This document shows, one piece after another, positions 51,173 to 59,794 of a DNA stretch of 64,000 bases (positions are counted from its first letter, which is position 1; every line of letters begins with the position of its first letter). Source of the DNA: JADJPO01 sp963724535 (GTDB taxonomy: Bacteria; Actinomycetota; Actinomycetes; Actinomycetales; Kineosporiaceae); assembly GCA_963724535.1 (NCBI GenBank), contig CAVRVD010000019.1:124001-188000 (forward strand), given 5' to 3'. A program made the position numbers and the translations under genes. The notes beneath the pieces were generated by a model. The model saw nothing but the letters and a program-made list of their open reading frames with translations. It did no database searches and had not been told where the DNA came from.

Positions 51173-53590
51173 TCACCGGCGGCCGTTCGGCGGTAGTGGC
51201 ACCACTCCGCCGAGCTCCTCGTCGATGAAACGTTGGACCATCGCATCGGCGTAAGGAGACCAGTCGTTGAGATGTCTGTGCTCTTCGCCCTGAACATGGT
51301 TCGCCTTCAGCCAGTCACCGAACCTCCTGCGAAGTTCCGGATCGGGTGACAGTCGCGTCTTCAACCACTCGGAGTCCATGATCTCTGCCTTGTCGTAGCT
51401 GTCGCTGATCGGCTCTCGACGCGGCTGCCGGTTGCGCGGATCCTCTCCGTACTCCCGTTCGAACCGGTCCAGGCCACCGTCGAATAGCTCGTCCAGGTCC
51501 AGCGGGTGCTTCTCCAGCAGCATGGCGGCCAGAGCCGGATCCTCGGTGATCTCTAGCAGGGCCTCGAGCTGGCGTCCCTGGTGTCGCACCTCAAGGTCGA
51601 ACTCGATCGGGTCCATGTCCGCGCGCCGGCTCTCGAGCCGGCGCAACTCGCCCAGGAACTTCTCGAAGTCGACGCGCTCCGAATGGTTGGCCGGGATGTC
51701 GCCGAGCATGGCATTCAACTTGTCGATGAGCGCGCCGCAGTTGTCCGAGCAGAGCCAGATCCGGCCGTTGCGCACGCTGACGTGATGCCGCTCCCGACCG
51801 ATCGAGATCTCGATCTTCGCCGTCGGCGACGTGGCCGGCCCCTGCGTGGGACGTGAGGCATCGCCGCGCAGCCGCTCCTGCATCTGGCGTCGCCCGGCCT
51901 GGATCTCCTCCGCCGCACTACCCAGCCTGGACTGCTGGAACCGTGCGCCTGCCTCGGCCAGCCATGCGCCCAGGCTTGGATAGCGGCCGCTCAGCCCCTT
52001 GACCATGACGCGCGCGAACTGGGATCCGAACGCGGCCAGGATCACCAGCGCGCCCATGACGCCCAGGCCGAGCAGAACCTGGGCGATGGTGCCGTAGGAC
52101 TCCTCGTCACGGCGCAGACGCTCCCGGACCTCATCGGCGGACGGCGTCCGCCCGGCCCGTGCGTCGGCGGCAGCCGTCCGGTCGTTGTCATCGAGGCGCT
52201 TGGCGGCGGCCACCACCTGAAGCAGCATGTGCACGGCGTTGGCGGCCAGGATCCCGAGGCCGATCTCCTCCGACAGCGCCCACCCGGCCCCTGCCCCCGC
52301 GGCGGCGCCACCGCCCCCGCCAGCGGCGGCCCCAGGTGCAGCGCCGACACCCCCCGCCACGGCCCCGCCGGCTCCACCGACCCCGCCGCCGCCGACCGCG
52401 CCCACCACCGCGCCGCCGGCCACGAGGGCGATGCCGACGTACACCGCGTACCGGTTGACCCAGCCCAGGACCCACCCGTAGACGGCGGTGAAAGCCTCGA
52501 AAGTGTTGAGCTCGCCCTTGTCGTAGCGCTCCTGGATGCAGGCGAGGTCCGCCATCTCCGCCTCAACGTCGAAAGGGTGGGCGAACTCGTGCCAGGCGGT
52601 GACGAAGGGCGCCGTCCAGTTCGCAAGCATCTCGCCCAGGACGTCGCCGAGAGCCAGGAGGACACCCGCCATGTGCCGGGTGTCCCGCATCGACCCGAAC
52701 GCGGCGTCGGCGAGCCACCGCCGCGACGCCTCCGGGACGCCGTCCAGGTGCTCGGAGACGAACGCCTGGACTTCGGTCATCAGCCGGACCGGGTCGGAGA
52801 TCAGCTCCCAGATCTCCCGGACGTGTGGCAGCGCCTCCCGGACGAGCTCCCTGGTTTGCGGTGGTAGGGCCATCGGGACCGGCAGGGTACTGAGTGCCAC
52901 CCGGGCGAGCGGGTGCTCGAGGATCGACAGCGCGAAGTCGATGGTGCTGGCGGCATCCGACCAGGCGGCATCGCGCTCGGCGACCCCTTCGCGGGCGGCT
53001 GCCGGCGCGGTCGACCGCGCTGCGGCCTCGGCCGGTACGCCACCACGAGCCGCGTGCAGCCGGGACGCATCGTCACACGCCGAACGTTGCAGAACCGCCG
53101 CCCGCTGGACAGCCGGCCCGGCTACCGCCGCGCGTGGGGGGGGTGGCGGACACCCCCACGGGCAGACGTCGTTCCCGAGCGGCGTGTCGGCCGACCCTAC
53201 CCGCTCGCCGACATGCCGCGCCTCACGCTCCGCGGCGTCGTCCGCATCGATGTCGTATCCCGCCAGGACGCCACCCGGGCCCGGCGCTCGGCTCTGCTGG
53301 ATGACATGGGTCAGCTCATGCGCGAGCAGGCCAAGGCCCCCGGACGTCGCCGGGGCAGAGGCTCCCTGGCCGAAGACGACATGCCGACCAACGGTGTAGG
53401 CACGGGCCCCGACCTCACGCGCGGACTGCTCGGCGCCCGCACCGGTATGGATGCGCGCGGCACCGACGTCGACTCCGAGGATGCTGCCCAGACGCGCCTG
53501 TGTGGCGGCATCGAGCGGTTCGCCAGGCGACCGCAGCTCCCGGTCCACGGCGTCCGGCGTGCGCGGACGCCGCGCCCCAGCTTTTCGCAT
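51173..53590 (-). CDS. DUF4157 (eCIS core domain) cargo candidate 1
   Basis: The 805-residue protein has the DUF4157 domain near the N-terminus: R-L-G-S-I-L-G-V-D-V-G-A-A-R-I-H-T-G, A-Y-T-V-G-R-H-V-V-F-G-Q-G and L-L-A-H-E-L-T-H-V-I-Q-Q. A Cys/Pro segment (C-P-W-G-C) follows. The centre (about 370-450) is a long Gly/Ala-rich hydrophobic stretch. Further on is a conserved-looking patch with V-R-N-G-R-I-W-L-C-S-D-N-C. The last 150 residues are a charged helical domain, possibly a toxin. DUF4157 proteins are the cargo of eCIS. The start at 53590 is uncertain; the frame extends to 53695, past the end of the upstream gene. Confidence 0.78.
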   Translation of the reverse strand: MRKAGARRPRTPDAVDRELRSPGEPLDAATQARLGSILGVDVGAARIHTGAGAEQSAREVGARAYTVGRHVVFGQGASAPATSGGLGLLAHELTHVIQQSRAPGPGGVLAGYDIDADDAAEREARHVGERVGSADTPLGNDVCPWGCPPPPPRAAVAGPAVQRAAVLQRSACDDASRLHAARGGVPAEAAARSTAPAAAREGVAERDAAWSDAASTIDFALSILEHPLARVALSTLPVPMALPPQTRELVREALPHVREIWELISDPVRLMTEVQAFVSEHLDGVPEASRRWLADAAFGSMRDTRHMAGVLLALGDVLGEMLANWTAPFVTAWHEFAHPFDVEAEMADLACIQERYDKGELNTFEAFTAVYGWVLGWVNRYAVYVGIALVAGGAVVGAVGGGGVGGAGGAVAGGVGAAPGAAAGGGGGAAAGAGAGWALSEEIGLGILAANAVHMLLQVVAAAKRLDDNDRTAAADARAGRTPSADEVRERLRRDEESYGTIAQVLLGLGVMGALVILAAFGSQFARVMVKGLSGRYPSLGAWLAEAGARFQQSRLGSAAEEIQAGRRQMQERLRGDASRPTQGPATSPTAKIEISIGRERHHVSVRNGRIWLCSDNCGALIDKLNAMLGDIPANHSERVDFEKFLGELRRLESRRADMDPIEFDLEVRHQGRQLEALLEITEDPALAAMLLEKHPLDLDELFDGGLDRFEREYGEDPRNRQPRREPISDSYDKAEIMDSEWLKTRLSPDPELRRRFGDWLKANHVQGEEHRHLNDWSPYADAMVQRFIDEELGGVVPLPPNGRR

Positions 53591-53654
53591 CCCGACAGCC
53601 TCGCGGTGGCCAGTCACCAAGGCGTCACGGGCTGCACCCGCCGCTGCCGGACGG

Positions 53655-56600
53655 TCAGAAGATGCCGACCTCGAACGCCAGATCGGCGGGTTCATAGAGG
53701 CGCTGGTACTCCGCGACCGTCCGGCGCACGGTCGGACGAACGGACTGCGGGACGGCGTCGGCGTCGTAAAGCAGCCAGATTCGGGTCACGTTGACCTCCT
53801 CGCCGGTGCGCCGCACCTGGCGGATGCCGGCGTATTTCTCGACCGCCTCTTCGAGGTCGCGGAGGACCTGGGTGCGGACCGCCGTGCCACTCATCCCAGC
53901 CAGCGACTCCCGGCTCTTGTTGCTCCATCCCGTCCAGGTGCCATCCATGTCGGGCATCAGGGAGTCCGGCCGTGTGAGCATGCCCTCGGCGCGGGTCGGG
54001 TTGAGGACCTCGCTGATGTTCGGCTGGTTTAGGACTAACTCGGCCCGCTCGGCGCCGAGCTCCTCGACGATGGCGGCCCGCGTCCGGCCCTCGAACTTGT
54101 CGCCGCGGATGGCGTTGCGCACCACGCTGCCCAGCGGGTGGGCCTCGCGGAACGAGGCGAACGTCCGTGGTGGCGGCTTGGGCGTGGCGCCCGCAGCCAG
54201 CGCTTCCTCGATGGCCCGCAGCCGACGCTCGGCGTAGAAGACGTAGTCCGCCCAGTCGAGCCGGGCGGCGTCACTGCGCATCGTGCTCGGCCGGCGTCCC
54301 AGCTCCAGCCGCCGCCGGGCGACGTCCTCCACGGTGGCGGCCGTCGTCCGCTCGCCCCGGCCGCGCACCCCCACGGCCAGCTCCCCCGGGGTGTAGCACC
54401 GCTTGCTGGAGAAGCGACACCAGCCGGTACCACCACGCCGCTCCTTCCAGGTGTGCCCCTCGATGTCGATGCTGCGCCGGTACTCCGGGTCGCCGGGGGT
54501 CTGGCGCGACTGCCCCACCTGCTCGGCGACCTGAAGCTCGCGGGCGGCGTCCGAGGCGGGCAGGACCTCGCGCTGTGCGGACTCGTGCAGGAACCCCGCC
54601 TCAGGGTGCGGGTGGTGGATCCCCGCCGCGTGCGGTTCACCGGTGCCGTGCAACGCCGGATCGGTGTGCCCGCCGCCCCCGGAAGGCGCGTGTGCGCCGC
54701 CCCCCCGCAGGCGGCCAGCGACCCCGCTCACCGCGTGCGGCCCGAGCACGATGGCCCCGGTGAACAGCGCCGACCGAGTGAGCTCACTCAGGGCCGCGTC
54801 GCGCTCCGCCGGCGGAAGCCCGGACGCCATGATCGCTCGGTACTGGCCAACGTAGTCAGACGCCATGGTCACCATCACCGTGGCCCCCAGCGTCCGGTCG
54901 GCGAGGTTGGCCACGGACGCGGCCTGCCGCAGCCGGACCGCGATCCGCGTGGTCCGGCCGGCCGCGACCGCGGCCTCGCCGGCCAGGGTCGCCGCGCGGC
55001 CGAGCCCGAGGGTCAGCGCCGAGACGATGTCCGCTGCCAGGAACAGGATCGCCCGCTGGGTGTCAGCCTCGGTGAGGATGCCCAGCTCGGAGCGGTGGTG
55101 CAGGTCGGCCAGCGTCGAGGCGACGCCGAAGCCGGCCGCAGCCACCCCGAGCCCGGTCAGGACAGCTGGGGTGGCAAGTCCACCGGTCACCAGGATTAGC
55201 CCTAGCGCAGTCAGGCCGATGCCGATGGCGCCAAGCCAGTCCGACAACGACCAGGGCTCGGTGGTGCGCAGCTCGTCGGAGCGCCCATCCGGGTAGCGCC
55301 AGTAGAGGACCCCCTCGGGGAAGACGAGCTTGTCGTTCAGTTTCTCGAACAGCTCCCGGGGCGGTCGCTCGATCCGCTGCTCCTCCTTGTTGAAGTAGTC
55401 GAAGATCGAGGTGGAGTGGCTGACCTCGGGCCGGCCCGGCGAGGTGACGTCCCGCAGGGTCCAGGTCACCCAGTCCGGGTAACCCTCCTGAGTGGGCGTG
55501 GAGGTAGCCGTGAGGTAAAAGAACCACGGGATGCCGTGGGCGATCTCCACGGTGGGGCCGTCCGGCGGGTTCGGCTGCAGCCATTTGTCCTGCGGGTAGA
55601 AGACCGTCCGCACACGGATCGCTTCGGGGTGGCGCCGGAGCAGGTCCTCCTGCCGCGCGAGCAGGTCGCGGGCGGCCGTGAAGCTCTGCGTCGCGTCGTC
55701 GCCGATCGGCACCGTGGCCAGGGCGAGGGCGTCCATCATCGTTGTGGCCCGGTCGAACTGGGCGGTGGCCGTCGTCCACTCCTGGTTGCTGCGAGCGTCG
55801 GCCACGGCCGCGTGCCAGCGGTGCACAGACGGCGCCTGCGGAGCCGGGGCCCGGTAGTGGCGCAGCGGTGCGGGGGTGGGCGAATGACAGCCCGGACACG
55901 GGCCCGGCCGGGGCCGCAGGGCCAGCGCGGTCTCCCGGGACTGACGCTCGGCCTCCGCGTGCCACCGGTCGGACTGCTCGGCGATCGGCACCAGCAGCCG
56001 ATAGAAGTCGAGGTAGCGGGCCCGGGACAGGGCGGCGGCCTCCAGGGTGAGCAGGTCCTCGCGGACCAGCGCCGCCACCACCACCTTCTCTTGGTAGGCG
56101 GCCGTCCACGCCGTGGCCAGCTCGGCCGGGATCACCGGACGGTACCCGGCCATCCCCCCGCTGAGGTCGATCTTCGGACGCAGGAAGGCGGCGAAGGGGT
56201 CCGGGGCGCTATGCCTGGCGGCCGCCTGCAGCAGGGCAACGCGCTGGGTCACCAGCTGGCTGCGGGTCGCCTCGACGTCCTGGGCGAGCGTCGTCTGCGG
56301 CCCCTGGAGGAACTCGCCGTGGGTCTCCTGGTGGGAGCCCTCCCACCGCTGGTGACGCTCGCGGACCCGCTGTGCGCGCTCTCGGCGCTCCTGCTGGACC
56401 CGGCGGGCCGCGAGCAGTTCCTCACGCGTCTGATGACAGCTGGGGCACACGTCGTCGCCGAGAGTCGTGGCGGGTGACATGGTCGGTGACGGAGTGGAGA
56501 ACGGCCCGAACGGGTCGCGCGCACCGCCCGGGCTCGGCCAGGGCCCTGAAGCGACGTCCCGTCCGAAGGCCGGAGCCCCCGGCGGTGGCCACGGCTCGGG

Positions 56601-57122
56601 TGAGGTGTTCTGCATCCATGCCTCGATCAGGTCGAGGTCGGTCCGGCCGAGCCCGCCGTCGCCCTGCGCGACGGGCCCGGCGTCACCGGACAGGTCCATC
56701 AGGTCGCGGCCGCCACCACCGTGCTGGACGACGTGGGCCACCTCGTGCCGCAGTGTGCGGGCACGCCGGCCCGGGTCGGCCTGCGACCCAACGACGATGT
56801 TTCACCCCGTGCTGAACGACAGGCCCGGTCGGAGCCGGCCGGCTAGAGCAGGTGGGGTGGTGTGTACACCCACGGCTCCGAGATCGACGCCGACCCGCCC
56901 CTCCAGACCGGCCCGCAGCCCCGCTGGCAGCGGCACGCCGGCAGACGCCGGCACCGAGTCGGCCCACCGCGCAAGCGACCTGGAGGACACACCGGGCCAG
57001 TGCCCCGCGGGCTCGGCGCCGGGGGGTGGGCCCTCCTCGGCGAACCGCACCGCCTGCTCCTCGGCCGACCGCGGTGCCTGAGGTCCGCGGCGCGGCGACT
57101 CGGGGCGGGCGCGCATCGCCAT
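53655..57122 (-). pseudogene. DUF4157 cargo candidate 2, interrupted by an in-frame TGA
   Basis: The frame from ATG 57120-57122 (GGAGA site upstream) encodes P-L-P-A-G-L-R-A-G-L-E-G-R-V-G-V-D-L-G-A-V-G-V-H-T, then F-S-T-G, a TGA at 56802-56804 (codon 107), and N-I-V-V-G-S-Q...L-R-H-E-V-A-H-V-V-Q-H in the same frame. The stop occupies the site that is Arg or Glu in the two other DUF4157 proteins here, so one base change (for example CGA to TGA) explains it. About 1050 codons after the stop remain open: two C-x-x-C pairs (C-P-S-C, C-P-G-C), a central hydrophobic region with A-L-G-L-I-L-V-T-G-G and a C-terminal domain with R-P-D-S-L-M-P-D...W-T-G-W-S-N-K-S. Nonsense mutation, sequencing error or readthrough are all possible. 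Confidence 0.8.
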
Positions 57123-57169
57123 TCGAAGACCATCTCCGGCATCCGTCACCTCCGCGTCACACCCATTCC

Positions 57170-57230
57170 TGATACGCACAACGCCACGTCATGCACATCA
57201 GATCGGCGCACCGCGACGTTGTGCGCATCA
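57170..57230. promoter_or_regulatory. Three copies of a 14-bp motif in a divergent promoter region
   Basis: TGATACGCACAACG is at 57170-57183 on the plus strand. On the minus strand TGATGTGCATGACG is at 57187-57200 and TGATGCGCACAACG at 57217-57230. The outer two form an inverted repeat with one mismatch. The array lies between the interrupted DUF4157 gene and gp25, which are transcribed apart, so it could be an operator for both. Confidence 0.6.
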
Positions 57231-57308
57231 GGGGGCACCGGACCGCCGCAAGGTGACGCCGCAGTGACGCGACCGGACCAGGCTCAAGCCGTGACCCAGC
57301 AGCCGACT

Positions 57309-57704
57309 ATGAGCATCGCCGATCAGTGGATCGGCACTGGGCTGCGCTTCCCCATCCGCCCCGACCCGGTGACCGGGTCCCTGCCACAGGTGACGGGGAT
57401 GGACCGGATCCGGCAGTCGATCGAGCAGATCCTCGACACCGAGCCGGGCGAGCGGATCATGCTGCCGGAGTTCGGGTGTGGGCTGCGCCGTTACCTGATG
57501 GAGCCGAACACGCTGACCACCCGGACCGCGATCGCCAAGGACATCGAGACCGCGCTGCGTCGCTGGGAGCCACGGATCCAGGTCACCGGCATCGAGGTCA
57601 CCGCGGGCGAACAGCCGGAGCTGGCCTGGGTGCAGATCTCCTACCAGCGACTGTCGGACCTGCGCAGCGACAACCTGGTCTACCCGTTCTACTTCCAGTA
57701 CTGA
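57309..57704 (+). CDS. eCIS baseplate wedge, gp25/GPW-like (Afp9)
   Basis: The 131-residue protein is a gp25-type baseplate protein: G-L-R-F-P-I-R-P-D-P-V-T-G, I-R-Q-S-I-E-Q-I-L-D-T-E-P-G-E-R-I-M-L-P-E-F-G-C-G-L-R-R-Y-L, ending Y-P-F-Y-F-Q-Y. The E-P-G-E-R motif is the hallmark. It initiates sheath assembly at the baseplate. The ATG at 57309 was chosen; a GTG at 57291 is also in frame. It is separated from the other structural genes by cargo genes on the other strand. Confidence 0.93.
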   Translation: MSIADQWIGTGLRFPIRPDPVTGSLPQVTGMDRIRQSIEQILDTEPGERIMLPEFGCGLRRYLMEPNTLTTRTAIAKDIETALRRWEPRIQVTGIEVTAGEQPELAWVQISYQRLSDLRSDNLVYPFYFQY

Positions 57705-57730
57705 GCCCCACGGCCCAGGACCGAGCCGCC

Positions 57731-57745
57731 GGTCGGGGACCGACC
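57731..57745. terminator. Short hairpin between gp25 and a convergent cargo gene
   Basis: ggtcg/cgacc arms with a 5-base loop lie in the 46-bp gap between two converging genes. It may terminate either, but the stem is only 5 bp. Confidence 0.3.
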
Positions 57746-57750
57746 AGCCC

Positions 57751-59709
57751 TCAGAACTCCACGCCCACCGTCGCTCCGGCACCCCAGTTGATCCCCGAGC
57801 CGTACGCCGGGACCAGGACGAAACCCTCACCGCCGACCCGGACGACGTTCCACAGCCGAACCCCGGTCCCCAGGAACGGCGAGACATCGATGCGGTTCTC
57901 CTCCAGACCCAGCACGCCGCTGCCGGCCAGGCGTGCACCGGCGGTGGCGTAGAACCAGGGCTCCTGGTATTCGACGGCAAGCCCGAGACTCCCGCCCAGC
58001 AACACGGGGCTGCCGGTGGACGAGGCGATCAGCTGACCCTCGGCGACCAGGCGACCCCTGGCCAACGGATCGAACGTCGCCAGAACCCGGGCATACCGGA
58101 CCGCGATGACCGGCTGCACACCAGGGCTCTGCTGGAAGAACAGTCCCGTCCCGAGGACATTGCCGTGCGCCGACTGAGCGGCCACGTCCTGCGCGCGCTC
58201 CTGCGCGGCCCGCGCGCGTGCCATTCCCGGATCCCAGGCCTCGGATCCACCGGCGTCCCGCACCGCCTCGGCCTCCTTGGGGCTGGTGGGGACCCAGCCG
58301 ATCAGGTCGAGGCGACCCTGGAAGTAGGCCAGGCGCATGCTCTCCTCGCCCCGCCCCCGACCGCTGAACAGGAAGGGGCCGCTGACCAGGGAGCCGACCC
58401 TGGACGCGAGTCGATGGATCTCCTCGTAGTTGCTTCTGCCGGAGACGATCTGCCGCGTGAAGTACTCCGTGAACCCCTCAACGATGTTTCGCTCGTCCAG
58501 GAAGGCGGCCGCGAAGGCCGGGTGGGCCAGTTCATGGATCAATTCGTGTACAGCCGTTCCGAGGCCGGATTCGCCCCGCGGTGGGACGCGGATGGTGGCC
58601 GTCGAGTGGCTCCCGCCGACGCCCTTGAGCGCCGCTCGGCGCAGCAGGTCCGACTGCTCGGCGTCCAGGATGTCCAGCACCCGCCTCACCACGTCCTCAC
58701 GGGACTCGTCGTCCGCATCGGCCAAGGCCGTCCGGCAGGTTGCGCATTCGGTGTCGATCCGGGTCCGGGCCAGGGCCCGCCCGGCGTCGCCGGTGTCGAC
58801 GAACTCGACAAGCACCTGGTCACGGGCCCTGCGTTGGGCCGGTGTCAGGGAACTGACACGGGTCAAGGTGATCTGACGGGTGTAATCCCCGTATCGGTCG
58901 AGGACGAGTTCTCGGGCGCGCTCGACGACCTTCATGGCGTCGTCCTCGCTCACCAGGCGGGTTTGCTCGGTGGCTCGTCCGGCGATTGCGGTGAGATCCC
59001 TGACCAGCACGGGCACCAGTCGCGCGACGACGGCGGCGCGCTCCACCTCGGACAGAGTCCTGCCCCGGGTGACCACCGGCTTGGGCTTGCGCTCGGGCGT
59101 CTGCGCCTCCCCTGTGGTCGGTGCCTCCGTGGGCGTCGCGGTGGACGGCGAGGGCGTGACCTGGCGTTCGCGGCGCAGCAGCCGCTCGATCCGGGACTGT
59201 TCGTCGGGATCCGGGTAATGCGCCGCGTCGTCTCCGCGGGGCTGGCGCTGCAACACCGGGCCACGGGCCACGGCGAGCCCGAGATCCTCGACCGGACCGT
59301 ACGAGCCGATCCCTGTGGTGTCGTATCGCGCGGCCCGGTGAGCCTGCTGCTCGGCCCTCGTCCCGTGCGGCAGAACCGTTGGCTCTCGGGCGGGATCGTG
59401 CCGGTGCGTGCCAGGCAGGGCCCGCTGCTGGACGACGTGCGCCAGTTCGTGGGCCAGCCGACGTGATCCGACAGGGGAGCGCGGCGCAAACATCCCGGGG
59501 GCGAACACGACGTGCTCCCCGACGGTGTAGGCGTTCGCATCGAGGGCGGGGGCCGACGCGTCCTCGTGGACCCGGACCTGATCGAACGAGGTCCCGAACG
59601 CCGGCTCGAAGCGACGGCGGACGTCGGAGGACAACGACCGGCCCTGGCCGGAGATCACCCGGGCGACACCGGGCGGGGCCGGCCGGCCGGGAAGAGGTCG
59701 CGGGCGCAT
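57751..59709 (-). CDS. DUF4157 cargo candidate 3 with a second HExxH metallopeptidase-like domain
   Basis: The 652-residue protein has DUF4157 at about 20-95 (F-G-T-S-F-D-Q-V-R-V-H-E-D, A-Y-T-V-G-E-H-V-V-F-A-P-G, A-H-E-L-A-H-V-V-Q-Q with His87 and His91). A Pro/Thr-rich linker leads to a second, probably zinc-binding domain (about 250-480): H-E-L-I-H-E-L-A-H at 388-396 has two overlapping HExxH motifs, followed by E-G-F-T-E-Y-F. The last 150 residues are beta-rich (L-G-L-A-V-E-Y-Q-E-P-W-F-Y-A-T-A-G-A-R-L). It is likely eCIS cargo with peptidase activity. Start chosen at 59709, since earlier starts come within about 70 bp of, or overlap, the divergent baseplate gene. Confidence 0.8.
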   Translation of the reverse strand: MRPRPLPGRPAPPGVARVISGQGRSLSSDVRRRFEPAFGTSFDQVRVHEDASAPALDANAYTVGEHVVFAPGMFAPRSPVGSRRLAHELAHVVQQRALPGTHRHDPAREPTVLPHGTRAEQQAHRAARYDTTGIGSYGPVEDLGLAVARGPVLQRQPRGDDAAHYPDPDEQSRIERLLRRERQVTPSPSTATPTEAPTTGEAQTPERKPKPVVTRGRTLSEVERAAVVARLVPVLVRDLTAIAGRATEQTRLVSEDDAMKVVERARELVLDRYGDYTRQITLTRVSSLTPAQRRARDQVLVEFVDTGDAGRALARTRIDTECATCRTALADADDESREDVVRRVLDILDAEQSDLLRRAALKGVGGSHSTATIRVPPRGESGLGTAVHELIHELAHPAFAAAFLDERNIVEGFTEYFTRQIVSGRSNYEEIHRLASRVGSLVSGPFLFSGRGRGEESMRLAYFQGRLDLIGWVPTSPKEAEAVRDAGGSEAWDPGMARARAAQERAQDVAAQSAHGNVLGTGLFFQQSPGVQPVIAVRYARVLATFDPLARGRLVAEGQLIASSTGSPVLLGGSLGLAVEYQEPWFYATAGARLAGSGVLGLEENRIDVSPFLGTGVRLWNVVRVGGEGFVLVPAYGSGINWGAGATVGVEF

Positions 59710-59794
59710 CCGGCCAGTCTCATCGGGGTGTGTCACGCGTTCGTCGCCCGCACCGGTAACGACTCGGTGACGCACCCCGGCGAGCATCGATGGC

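Noticed and set aside
51173..53590. Calling DUF4157 HExxH an active peptidase
   Set aside because: The H-E-x-x-H in DUF4157 is a family feature without shown activity; only the separate motif in the 57751 gene is proposed as a peptidase.
56802..56804. Selenocysteine codon
   Set aside because: The DUF4157 family has Arg/Glu/Asn/Gln-type residues there, not Cys, and no hairpin typical of a SECIS element was seen right after it.
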